Source: Rhodopseudomonas sp. AAP120
Lineage (GTDB): Bacteria > Pseudomonadota > Alphaproteobacteria > Rhizobiales > Xanthobacteraceae
DNA: 43,754 nucleotides
Assembly: GCF_001295845.1 (NCBI RefSeq)
Contig: NZ_LJIC01000199.1
Coordinates: forward strand, 1-43,754
Direction of reading: 5' to 3'
The notes below the pieces were generated by a model that saw nothing but the letters and a program-made list of their open reading frames with translations, did no database searches and was not told the DNA's origin. Shown in pieces: positions 16,799-26,959 of the stretch. A program made the position numbers and the translations under genes. Each line of letters opens with the position of its first letter. The stretch's first letter is position 1.

Positions 16799-17023
16799 GG
16801 CATTTCCCCTTAGGTTGCTTTCGCCGTGTTGGCTGTGGTTCCTGCCGCCCCGGCAGCGCCGTGGCCTTCAGGTGTTGTCGCGTCTGCTCATGTCAAGGGT
16901 GGTGCGGCATTGCAAGGCGGTCACGGCTGCAATGCGCACCGCTGTGGATGGCTCGTCGCTTCAAGCCATAGGGAGACGCCGGACGCAATACGGGAAATCC
17001 CTGAGGCGCGCGATGGTACAGCA

Positions 17024-17800
17024 TCAGACCAACCCCTCGTCCGGAATGTTGAGGATGGTGCCGCACGCCTTGCAATGCACCGCGTCGGCATCGTGGCGCT
17101 GCAGCGCGCAGGTCGGGCAGGGGAAGCGCACCTTGTTGGGGCTGATCAGCGCGCGCGCCAGATTGAAGAACAGCGTGACGCCGAAGATCATGATCACCAC
17201 GGTGATCATCCGCCCCGTCGTGCCCGGCAGCGTGATGTCGCCGAAGCCGGTCGTGGTCAGCGCCGTGACGGTGAAGTACAACGCGTCCGCGTAGTTGGCG
17301 ATCTGCGGATTGCGGAAGTGCTGGGTCTCGTACACCAGGGCCGTCATCACGAAGATGAAGACCGCGAGATTGGCGATCGCGATCACCACTTCCTCGTTGC
17401 GACGGAAGAAGCTGCTGTCGCTGCGCAGCCGCGCCAGCATCTGATAGTCGCGGAGCAGCCGCAGCGTGCGCAGGATGCGCAGGAAGCCGCCGGCTTCGCC
17501 GGTCAGCGGCGCCAGGAACGACACGATCGCGACGATGTCGGTCCAGGTCGCGAGCCGGCCGAACTCGCGCAGCGGCCGGCGGCTGGCATAGAGCCGCGCC
17601 GCGAAGTCGATCAGGATCAGCGCGCCGAACACGGTGTCGAGCGTCTCGATCAGATCGTGCGGCGGCAGGAACGAGGTGCCGACGATGAACAGCACCGTGA
17701 CGATGTCGAAGGCGAGCAGGCCGTAGCGGAACGCCACCCCGCGCGGCGAGGCGCCTTCGTAGAGTTCGCGCACGCCGGCGCGGAAATCATGCAGCGTCAT
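17024..17800 (-). CDS. Six-TM voltage-gated-type potassium channel with C-terminal zinc ribbon
   Basis: This 258-residue ion channel has membrane segments S1-S6, an S4 with Arg108, Arg111, Arg114 and Arg117 (LRILRTLRLLRD), and the selectivity filter TTTGFGD (182-188) followed by S6. An S4 with regular Arg spacing suggests voltage sensing. After S6 a zinc ribbon pairs Cys228/Cys231 with Cys243/Cys246. This combination is unusual and could bind metal or sense redox. ATG at 17800 starts the first domain; the longer ORF to 17905 adds a Pro/Ala-rich stretch without features. Confidence 0.88.
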   Translation of the reverse strand: MTLHDFRAGVRELYEGASPRGVAFRYGLLAFDIVTVLFIVGTSFLPPHDLIETLDTVFGALILIDFAARLYASRRPLREFGRLATWTDIVAIVSFLAPLTGEAGGFLRILRTLRLLRDYQMLARLRSDSSFFRRNEEVVIAIANLAVFIFVMTALVYETQHFRNPQIANYADALYFTVTALTTTGFGDITLPGTTGRMITVVIMIFGVTLFFNLARALISPNKVRFPCPTCALQRHDADAVHCKACGTILNIPDEGLV

Positions 17801-17919
17801 GGCGCGGTTGTGGCCGGGACGGGCGGCCGAAGCAAGCCGGCGCGGAGGACGCTCGGCGAGGCCGGAACCGGGTGCGGCGGCAGCTGGTCGGTCGGTGGGG
17901 ATCATCGCCGCGAATGAAC

Positions 17920-18460
17920 GTCACGCACACCCCTCCGTTCCCGCGGCGCGACGCGCCCGGGTTTTGCGGTGAACGTTCCGCCCTCGGGATCACGAGGGCG
18001 CGCGGAACGCCGGGTGCCGATGCACCCGCGGCCTCGTGTGCAGCAAACAAAGCACACGAGTTAGTCACCACGGTCACACCGGACTTGCCCGGCGTTCCGC
18101 ACGCAGTGGTTTTAACGGCCTGGTTCGACGAAGACCCCTGGTGGGCGGCCCTGAGTAATCCACCATTGTGGGAGGCTGACGCACCGTCCGCGTTCGCCCG
18201 AGGAGGTGAGGCCGCCGCCTTGTCGGGTCGGCGGCCGGGCACCTCGGGGCGGGCGCGGCTTGGCGCTGCTCCCTGCGCAAGGACGATGCGCCGGGATATC
18301 GCGACTTTGGCCGTCCGGGAGCTGCGCGGGTCGTCGACCCCTGCTCACGCGCCACGGTTACCCGTGAGGCGATCGGAGGCCAGAACGCCTCTCCCGTCCA
18401 CCGCATCCCGCCCCGCGTCCGTGACGATCGCGAACGCCCCTCGCAGCGAGGCGGGACGAA
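17920..18460. repeat. Composite non-coding repeat with structured core (Bradyrhizobium-group dispersed element)
   Basis: This segment lies in the 17801-18617 gap and matches, from memory, a dispersed repeat of Bradyrhizobium and Rhodopseudomonas whose spurious ORFs litter databases. The core at 18002-18100 is highly structured. GCGGAACGCCGGG (18002-18014) pairs perfectly with CCCGGCGTTCCGC (18088-18100). Inside it CTCGTGTG (18033-18040) pairs with CACACGAG (18053-18060), and GGGTGC/GCACCC form a small stem. Long ORFs on both strands lack protein-like composition, so I do not call a gene. It may be a non-coding RNA or a mobile MITE-like element. Confidence 0.6.
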
Positions 18461-18461
18461 C

Positions 18462-18487
18462 GGACTATAGTCACAGGTTTATAGTCC
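18462..18487. promoter_or_regulatory. Operator-like palindrome upstream of the acyltransferase
   Basis: GGACTATA (18462-18469) and TATAGTCC (18480-18487) form a perfect 8-bp inverted repeat with a 10-nt spacer. The AT-rich site stands out in GC-rich DNA, 131 bp before the acyltransferase. It resembles a dimeric repressor site; no regulator is identified. Confidence 0.45.
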
Positions 18488-18617
18488 TGTCAAGCGGGCG
18501 CGATGGACACCCGCGCGGCCGCGGAGCGTCGGTTCGCCCGACGAGCTCGCCGCGGCATTGTCAGGATACCGCCGCCTGGGTACAGTATCGGGGTAAGGCG
18601 CTTGCACAGCGCGTGTT

Positions 18618-19745
18618 ATGACGCCGCAGCGAGCCGCCGCCATCATCATGCCTGCCGATCTGACCCTGCCGTTGCGCCCCGCCACCGAGGCCGCGGCGAG
18701 CGCGCGCGCCGCGACGAAGTTCGACGGCATCCAGGCGTTGCGCGCGCTGGCAGCGAATGCGGTGCTGCTCGCGCATCTCACGGTGATCGAGAAGAAGTAC
18801 AATCACGGCGCCGCGCTGCTGCCGGCCTGGTTCGACGGCGGCGTGTTCGGCGTCGATGTGTTCTTCGTCATCTCCGGCTTCATCATGGCGTCGCTGACGC
18901 GCCGGAGCTGGCACAGCTTCGCGGCGGCGCGCGCCATCCGGATCCTGCCGCTATACTGGTTCTACACCACGCTCGTGCTGGCGGCCTCGCTGATCAAGCC
19001 GCAATGGGTCAACAGCGCGCTCGACCAGGCGCCGTCGATCTGGCGCTCCTATCTGCTGATCCCGGGCAGCACGTTTCCGCTGCTCGCGGTCGGCTGGACG
19101 CTGATCCACGAGGCTTATTTCTACGTGGTGTTCGCGCTGATCCTGGCGCTGCGGCTGCCCTACGTCGCCGCCATCGCCGGATGGTCGGCGCTGATCGGCG
19201 CGGTGTGGCTGCTGATGCCGGCGGAGGCGGGCAATGCGGCGGTGTTTCCGGTGCTGGCGCTGGCGGTCAATCCGCTCACCTTCGAGTTCATCGGCGGCGT
19301 GCTCGTCGCGCTCGCGCTGCAGCGGTTCGGCGCTCGCTTGCCGGCCGTCGTGCTGGCGCTCGGCGCGGCCGCCTTGCTGGCGAGCATCGGCCTCACGTCC
19401 GACCGGATGTCGCTCACCTATGGCCACGGCCTGTGGCTGCGGATCGTGCTGATCGGGTTGCCCTGCGCGGCGATCGTGTACGGCGTGGCGGGGCTGGAAT
19501 TGCACCAGCGGCTGGCGCTGCCGGCGTGGATGCTGCGTCTCGGCGACGCGTCGTATTCGACCTATCTGGCGCACGTGCTGGTCGCCTCGGCGATCGGCCA
19601 CGCCATGGTGGTGCTGCCGTTCGGCGGCGTCGGTTATGAGGCGATCCTCGTGGTCGCCTGCCTGATCGCCGCCAATGTGGTGGGCCTGCTCAGCTTCCGC
19701 TGGATCGAAACGCCGATGATCCGGCTCGGGCGGAAGCTGGTCTAG
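18618..19745 (+). CDS. Acyltransferase family 3 membrane protein (OafA-like)
   Basis: This 375-residue integral membrane O-acyltransferase has about ten hydrophobic segments. The family motif RALAANAVLLAHL contains the R-x10-H pair (His52 in the AHL). GVFGVDVFFVISGFIMASL near residues 75-93 is the PF01757 signature. Such enzymes acetylate lipopolysaccharide, exopolysaccharide or Nod-factor-like sugars; the substrate is unknown. ATG at 18618 is taken; another ATG at 18648 is possible. No SD is evident. A palindrome lies upstream. Confidence 0.9.
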   Translation: MTPQRAAAIIMPADLTLPLRPATEAAASARAATKFDGIQALRALAANAVLLAHLTVIEKKYNHGAALLPAWFDGGVFGVDVFFVISGFIMASLTRRSWHSFAAARAIRILPLYWFYTTLVLAASLIKPQWVNSALDQAPSIWRSYLLIPGSTFPLLAVGWTLIHEAYFYVVFALILALRLPYVAAIAGWSALIGAVWLLMPAEAGNAAVFPVLALAVNPLTFEFIGGVLVALALQRFGARLPAVVLALGAAALLASIGLTSDRMSLTYGHGLWLRIVLIGLPCAAIVYGVAGLELHQRLALPAWMLRLGDASYSTYLAHVLVASAIGHAMVVLPFGGVGYEAILVVACLIAANVVGLLSFRWIETPMIRLGRKLV

Positions 19746-19824
19746 CGGGCCGCTGGCGCGAGCGCGGCGACTGGCGAGCTTCAGGCTCTCTGAATGCGGC
19801 CGACTCGCCGCATGCGCGCAGCGT

Positions 19825-20193
19825 TCATTGCCCGCAATTCCACACCGGCCCGATCGGCGTCTGCGTCCAGCACGGCCCGATGCTGCCGCCATTGTAGCGG
19901 CCGCGATAGAAGCCCGGCCGGCCGAGATAGCGCCATTCGCCGCTCCAGCCGCCGTTCCAGCGATAATATTCCGGCGTCCGGTCGATGTACCACGGCCGCG
20001 GCCGGTGCATCATCGCGAGCTGCTCGCGGTTGAGCTTCTGCATGAACAACGGCACCGAATTGCTCGGCGGCTGCACATAGCCGGGCAGGCCGCTGCTCTG
20101 CGCGCGCTTGGCCTTCTTATGCGAGGCGGCCGAGGCGGTGAGGGGAACGAGCGCAAGTGCGACGGCGAGCGTGAGGGAGGTGAGGCGGGTCAT
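19825..20193 (-). CDS. Small secreted protein of unknown function
   Basis: This 122-residue protein begins with a clear signal peptide (about 1-22, LTLAVALALVPLTASA, cleavage after SAA). The mature part is short and rich in Tyr, Trp, Gly and Pro (YYRWNGGWSGEWRYLGRPGF). It ends with two Cys (PCWTQTPIGPVWNCGQ), which may form a disulfide. I do not recognise a family. It converges on the acyltransferase with a 79 bp gap, so no operon is implied. Confidence 0.75.
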   Translation of the reverse strand: MTRLTSLTLAVALALVPLTASAASHKKAKRAQSSGLPGYVQPPSNSVPLFMQKLNREQLAMMHRPRPWYIDRTPEYYRWNGGWSGEWRYLGRPGFYRGRYNGGSIGPCWTQTPIGPVWNCGQ

Positions 20194-20270
20194 GGGGGGA
20201 GTTTAGACGGGTGGGGGCGGGAGGGCGAGACACATTCGGGTGCGACGCGGGTGGCGCGCGGTCGCGGCCG

Positions 20271-20343
20271 GTAGCCCGCATGAGCGCAGCGACATGCGGG
20301 AGCGCCGATGGCCCCGGGCGTCGCTTCGCTCAGCCGGGCTACG
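20271..20343. repeat. Palindromic repeat family C, copy 1
   Basis: GTAGCCCGCATGAGCGCAGC to GTCGCTTCGCTCAGCCGGGCTAC, about 73 bp, has GTAGCCCG/CGGGCTAC ends and internal palindromic halves. A second copy is at 20808-20879. I know similar repeats from memory in several alphaproteobacteria. Confidence 0.8.
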
Positions 20344-20402
20344 ACCTGTCGCCACGCTGACAATCGTCCGCGCCGATGCTAAGATTGTGACGGAGGACTT
20401 CG

Positions 20403-20630
20403 ATGTCAGACCTGCTCGCACGCATTACCATCGATCCGAACGTGCTCCACGGTCGCCCCTGTATTCGCGGTATGCGGATCAGCGTCTCCGACGTATTGGC
20501 GCAGCTCTCGTCGGGAGCGTCGCGCGACGACATCCTGCGAGACTATCCGTATCTGGAAGACGCGGACATCGACGCGGTCCTGGCCTTCGCCGCCGAGCAA
20601 GCGGATCGCCCGGTCGTCGCGGCGGAATGA
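20403..20630 (+). CDS. DUF433 antitoxin (VapB-like), no toxin follows
   Basis: This 75-residue protein is a DUF433 member: ITIDPNVLHGRPCIRGMRI (8-26) followed by the winged-helix part VSDVLAQLSSGASRDDILRD. In most genomes DUF433 lies just before a DUF5615 PIN-like toxin. Here the next ORF (from 20629) runs into a repeat at 20653 and shows no PIN motifs, so the antitoxin appears orphaned. GGAGG lies 6 nt before the ATG, so it should be expressed. The surrounding repeats suggest rearrangement. Confidence 0.88.
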   Translation: MSDLLARITIDPNVLHGRPCIRGMRISVSDVLAQLSSGASRDDILRDYPYLEDADIDAVLAFAAEQADRPVVAAE

Positions 20631-20652
20631 TTTCGCGACGCATCGACAACAC

Positions 20653-20746
20653 CTCGTCATGCCCGCGCTTGTCGCGGGATCCACGCCTTGAGAGCCTGAT
20701 GATATCAAAAGGCGTGGATGGCCGGGACAAGCCCGGCCATGACGAG
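20653..20746. repeat. Palindromic repeat family D
   Basis: CTCGTCATG at 20653 and CATGACGAG at 20738-20746 are perfect inverted ends. Inside, GCCCGCGCTTGTCGCGGGAT and GGCCGGGACAAGCCCGGCC form the classic palindromic halves. It begins 23 bp after the DUF433 stop, exactly where a toxin gene would be expected. Confidence 0.8.
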
Positions 20747-20807
20747 TGGATAGGGCGAGAAGAACAGTGATCGAGGTGTCGGCGCGTCGCTGATCAGCGT
20801 TTGGCCG

Positions 20808-20879
20808 GTAGCCCGCATGAGCGCAGCGACATGCGGGGAGCGCCAAAGCCCCGGGTGTCGCTTCGCTCACCCGGGCTAC
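20808..20879. repeat. Palindromic repeat family C, copy 2
   Basis: GTAGCCCGCATGAGCGCAGC to TCACCCGGGCTAC is a near copy of 20271-20343. The two copies and the family D element flank the DUF433 gene. Confidence 0.8.
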
Positions 20880-20912
20880 GCTTGCTGGCCCTGGAGGTTG
20901 AGAGAATACCAG

Positions 20913-21536
20913 TCAAAGCGGTGACGTAATCGCAATTTCCACGTCCGGCGGCCCTCCATTCGGAGGAGCCATCGGTGGCGAAGACTTCGCATCAAATGCG
21001 ATCCCAGCGGCAGCTAAGGCGCGAAGTACACCTGCTTCGGCAGGCGATGGATTGCTCGGGTCCTTTAAACTGAGTGAGAGCCCAGTTTTCGGATGAAAGG
21101 AGCTGCCCAAAAATGCCCCGTTTGAAACTTTCCATCCGACACTTTTGAAGAAATTGGAAAGGTGGGCAGCATACCCTGTAGCATCCGCGCTGGCCATATC
21201 GTTAGTGATGAGGATGGTGCCTGCGACGTTGCCAATCGCGCCTGACATCGCCCTCGTTTGGTCAGGCGACAGCTTTCGAGGCATCATCGAGGCGACGGTT
21301 GCCTCTAACCTGTCGAGGCGGGCTCTTGCTTCGTCTGGAGTGGCGCCGCTGAGCTTTTCTTTGTAGTCGTCTCGCTGACGCTGTGCGAGCTCCGCACGGT
21401 CCTTTACAGTTTCAATGCGCTCTGAATAGAACAGGTGCGCAATTCCAAATGTGCCAACTACGGTTAGTAGAAATAGCACAATGAAAGGAATTGGGTTGGC
21501 GAGAAACTGAGCTCCGTAGTCTTTGAAGAAATTCAT
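20913..21536 (-). CDS. Membrane-anchored coiled-coil protein of unknown function
   Basis: This 207-residue protein has one N-terminal membrane segment (about 16-36, PIPFIVLFLLTVVGTFGIAH). A charged coiled-coil follows (about 38-85, rich in Glu, Arg, Gln), and then a globular C-terminal domain with ILITNDMASADATGYAAHL. No family is recognised. Codon use and GC are lower than in the neighbours, which suggests recent acquisition. Its ATG overlaps the TGA of the upstream ORF (ATGA at 21533-21536), a sign of translational coupling. Confidence 0.75.
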   Translation of the reverse strand: MNFFKDYGAQFLANPIPFIVLFLLTVVGTFGIAHLFYSERIETVKDRAELAQRQRDDYKEKLSGATPDEARARLDRLEATVASMMPRKLSPDQTRAMSGAIGNVAGTILITNDMASADATGYAAHLSNFFKSVGWKVSNGAFLGSSFHPKTGLSLSLKDPSNPSPAEAGVLRALAAAGIAFDAKSSPPMAPPNGGPPDVEIAITSPL

Positions 21537-21892
21537 TGAATTCGTCCAATATGACGGGCGTTGAGTGGTCGGAAATCAAGAGTCTCACAATCCTTTATAA
21601 TATCAAGATAGCGAGAAGATGGACAGATTGTCCAAATGGCTAATACTCGATACCCGCCAACAAGCGGCAGCTGTATCAATAATTCGCTCCTTACCGTCTC
21701 AAAAATCGTCTCGCAAAACCGATGTTCGGAGATGCTCGCGCATTCGAAATGTGCAGGGTTCTCCATGCACAGCGGGCCTGCGGTGAGAATCGGATTTGCA
21801 CTAAAGAGCCAACGAACGATCACAAGTGTGTAATTGGATTCCACATGCTGCTCGCCCATTCGGCTGAGGTGACGGTCATTCCCTGGACGCAT
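21533..21892 (-). CDS. Hypothetical protein coupled to the coiled-coil gene
   Basis: The frame begins at ATG 21892 (a TTG at 21928 is an alternative, directly abutting the antitoxin-like gene) and ends in a 4-nt ATGA overlap with the next ORF. The 119-residue product has strand-like hydrophobic stretches (NYTLVIVRWLFSANPIL, GGYRVLAIWTI) but no known family. Coupling and lower GC support a gene; lack of homology and poor start signals keep confidence low. Confidence 0.42.
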   Translation of the reverse strand: MRPGNDRHLSRMGEQHVESNYTLVIVRWLFSANPILTAGPLCMENPAHFECASISEHRFCETIFETVRSELLIQLPLVGGYRVLAIWTICPSSRYLDIIKDCETLDFRPLNARHIGRIQ

Positions 21893-21928
21893 TGAAAATA
21901 GAAGATCAGTCAGGTCAGGATGCTGCAA

Positions 21929-22144
21929 TCACTCCGCAGCGACAGGCATCAATTCGAACACGCGTCCGTATTTTGCCGCTTCGGTCAGGTCACCGCGACG
22001 TAGCGCTTCGCGCGCGCATTCCAACTTGCGCACCTCTGCTGGCGACAAATAGGGCGACCATGCGGTGTCGTCCTCGATCAATTCGACTTGAACCTCGGCG
22101 CAGTATCGACCTTCGTGGATGAACTCTTTCGACACTCGCGTCAT
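21929..22144 (-). CDS. Antitoxin-like partner of the DUF4258 protein
   Basis: This 71-residue protein starts MTRVSKEFIHEG with ATG at 22144. It overlaps the stop of the DUF4258 gene by ATGA. Its acidic, helical sequence (VELIEDDTAWSPYLSPAEV, ECAREALRRGDL) fits a small antitoxin that wraps a toxin, although no DNA-binding domain is evident. The toxin-first order occurs in some systems, such as HigBA. The role is inferred from context. Confidence 0.7.
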   Translation of the reverse strand: MTRVSKEFIHEGRYCAEVQVELIEDDTAWSPYLSPAEVRKLECAREALRRGDLTEAAKYGRVFELMPVAAE

Positions 22145-22464
22145 CGCGGCCTCCGCTGCATGAAGTCCGCAGACCATCGTTGCGGATCAGGTCGATACGC
22201 CGTCACCAAAACGGCCGGACGGCTGGTGGCCTTCGGAATTCCCCACATCACGTGAATAGGACCGACGCGGTCGAACTGCAGCGTCAAAAGCGACGGTTCT
22301 TTGCGACTATCGGGATAGTCCTCGACCACCATAGCCGCAGGCAGTCCGGCAATTACGTCTTCTGCCAAAATACCATCGTTCGCGAGTTCGCGGAAGCCGT
22401 GCCGAGAGACAAGATAGTCGCCCGCTGACACAAGAGATTGCACCCTGCGAAGTGTCTCGCTCAC
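22141..22464 (-). CDS. DUF4258 domain protein (RelE-like putative toxin)
   Basis: This 107-residue protein has the DUF4258 core: YLVSRHGFRELANDGILAED (about 18-37), then LPAAMVVEDYP, and the strands LLTLQF and PIHVMWGIP with VLVTAYRPDPQRW at the end. DUF4258 proteins belong to the RelE/BrnT-like RNase fold. His21-Gly22 and Arg91 could take part in catalysis, as in BrnT, but that is inference. GTG at 22464 lies 6 bp after the uvrA stop, so it may be read from the uvrA transcript. Confidence 0.78.
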   Translation of the reverse strand: MSETLRRVQSLVSAGDYLVSRHGFRELANDGILAEDVIAGLPAAMVVEDYPDSRKEPSLLTLQFDRVGPIHVMWGIPKATSRPAVLVTAYRPDPQRWSADFMQRRPR

Positions 22465-22470
22465 ATGCCC

Positions 22471-25503
<3,033 letters not shown>

Positions 25504-25581
25504 GCAGGGTGTCCAGACGCGACGGGGCGCAGGTTGGGCGCGGCCGGATCAACCAGGCCGCCGCCATGGGAGCGGAGCCTG

Positions 25582-25596
25582 GAACATAGGAAGAAC
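25582..25596 (-). promoter_or_regulatory. LexA (SOS) box of uvrA
   Basis: GAAC (25582-25585) and GAAC (25593-25596) are separated by exactly seven bases. This is the alphaproteobacterial LexA consensus GAAC-N7-GAAC (GTTC-N7-GTTC on the other strand). It lies 79-93 bp upstream of the uvrA start codon, and TATGTT on the minus strand overlaps it. Confidence 0.85.
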
Positions 25597-25714
25597 GACA
25601 AGCAATTTCCAGAGCCGAGGCGTGCCCATCAACCGGATTGTTGCGCAGCCCTCGCGCCATGCCAGAGCGGCCGGCAATGTTCCCACTCCGCGACCGCCTG
25701 CGAGGGTCCTCGCG

Positions 25715-25743
25715 AGAAAAAAGGCCGGCGCGAGGCCGGCCTT
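25715..25743 (-). terminator. Rho-independent terminator of the first OMP25-like gene
   Basis: AAGGCCGGC (25721-25729) pairs with GCCGGCCTT (25735-25743) with loop GCGAG; six A residues (25717-25722) give a U tract on the minus strand. It lies 26 bp after the stop. Confidence 0.9.
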
Positions 25744-25768
25744 CGAGGACTCCTGGATTTCAGCGCAG

Positions 25769-26536
25769 TCAGTACTTGGCGAGCACCGGGCCGCCAAACT
25801 TGTAGCTCAGACGAACCACCGCGGATTGTAGATCCTTCGGCTTGACGTCGAACGCATAGGTCGCGGGAGCTGCGGCGCCGGCGAGCTGGTAGTTCTTGGT
25901 TTCGAAGCTGTAATAGGCGTATTCCAGGCCGACGATCCAGTTCCGGGTGAGGCCGTATTCCCAGCCGGCCCCCACGGTCCAGCCATTGTGCCATTGCGAA
26001 TCCGAGCCGGAGCCCACGAAGGGCAGGACGACGTCGCTGACGCTGAGCTTCGACTGCACGCCGGCATAGCCGCCCTTGGCGTAGAACAGGTTGTTGTTGA
26101 CGGCGATGCCGAGGCGGCCCGTCACCGTCGCCAGCCATTCCAGCTTCCAGCTGAACTCGTCATCGCGCGCACCGAACTCGTTGTTCAGCAGCGACTTCTT
26201 GATGTCGATGCCGGCCAGCGTGCCCTCGAGGCCGAACACGACGTTGGACACCTGCCAGTTGTAGCCGATCTGGCCTCCGCCGAAGACCCCGCTGCCCTTC
26301 TGCGAGGCTCCTTGGCCGGGCGAGAGGTCGGCGAAAGCGGCGGTTCTGGCCGTGTTGGTCGCTTCCTGGGTGACCCAGGCGCCGCCGATGTGGCCGCCGA
26401 CATAGAAGCCGGACCAATCATAAACCGGCACGATCGGCGGCGGCACGGCCTTGTAGGCGCGAACGGGAAGGTCCGCCGCGACGGCGGGAGCGGCGAACGC
26501 AAGTGCTGCGACGCCGGTGAGCAACAGCCTTTTCAT
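25769..26536 (-). CDS. OMP25/RopB-like outer-membrane beta-barrel porin
   Basis: This 255-residue protein starts MKRLLLTGVAAL and has a signal peptide (1-21, cleavage after AVAA). The mature start carries the family segment DWSGFYVGGHIGG (about 40-52), and the C-terminus VRLSYKFGGPVLAKY is a barrel signature. It resembles Brucella Omp25 and rhizobial RopB. Such proteins stabilise the outer membrane. ATG at 26536 follows GGAGAA. A paralogue lies upstream at 26960, in the same orientation, with its own terminator. Confidence 0.93.
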   Translation of the reverse strand: MKRLLLTGVAALAFAAPAVAADLPVRAYKAVPPPIVPVYDWSGFYVGGHIGGAWVTQEATNTARTAAFADLSPGQGASQKGSGVFGGGQIGYNWQVSNVVFGLEGTLAGIDIKKSLLNNEFGARDDEFSWKLEWLATVTGRLGIAVNNNLFYAKGGYAGVQSKLSVSDVVLPFVGSGSDSQWHNGWTVGAGWEYGLTRNWIVGLEYAYYSFETKNYQLAGAAAPATYAFDVKPKDLQSAVVRLSYKFGGPVLAKY

Positions 26537-26601
26537 AGCATTCTCCAGTTGAAAGACTCGAACTTCCAACCGGAACGATAGTACGGACACCCAGAAACGG
26601 C

Positions 26602-26619
26602 TGTAGCAGGGCCGCTACA
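26602..26619. promoter_or_regulatory. Inverted repeat upstream of the first porin gene
   Basis: TGTAGC (26602-26607) and GCTACA (26614-26619) form a perfect 6-bp inverted repeat around AGGGCC, 66 bp before the porin start. It may be an operator. The rest of the 26537-26872 gap shows no gene. Confidence 0.3.
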
Positions 26620-26872
26620 CTCGGTTCCAAATTACAACCAGTAGTTTTACCTGTATCACATGACACACGATATGCGAGTACCGCGACGAGTCGTCTATCG
26701 GAGCCGAGCGGAGGCAGATGGAGGTGTTCGGTGGTGGGTGGATCGAGCGGAAAGCCGGCGTCGGACGGCACGAGGCGAGTGTGATCAGATTCGGGTTCGC
26801 CCGACTCCTCCGCTTCCGAGGCGCCTGGCTTCTCAGGTGGCGCTACCGGCCGGTGAACGAGCGCATTGGCCG

Positions 26873-26912
26873 AAAAAGCGAAAGGCCGGCGCGAGGCCGG
26901 CCTTTCGTGTTT
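26873..26912 (-). terminator. Bidirectional-type terminator of the second OMP25-like gene
   Basis: CGAAAGGCCGGC (26879-26890) pairs with GCCGGCCTTTCG (26896-26907), loop GCGAG. Five A residues before it give a U tract on the minus strand. Its core and loop equal those of the terminator at 25715-25743, consistent with duplication of the whole gene unit. Confidence 0.9.
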
Positions 26913-26959
26913 TAGATATTGCCGTCGTCGATAGTCGCCTTCCGGAGAAGGCGCGAAGC

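Noticed and set aside
17787-18621. Long ORFs on both strands in the 17801-18617 gap (151 and 249 codons)
   Set aside because: Their translations are Arg/Pro/Ala-rich without protein-like pattern. The DNA holds perfect inverted repeats and matches, from memory, a dispersed non-coding element, so they are treated as false ORFs.
20629-20770. A frame following DUF433 with a stop-start overlap, as a toxin candidate
   Set aside because: It starts MISRRIDNT and runs through a palindromic repeat; no PIN or DUF5615 acidic motif is present.
21533-21928. Extended TTG start at 21928 for the coupled hypothetical ORF
   Set aside because: TTG is a weak choice and there is no ribosome-binding site. The ATG at 21892 was taken for the feature, although the gene remains uncertain.
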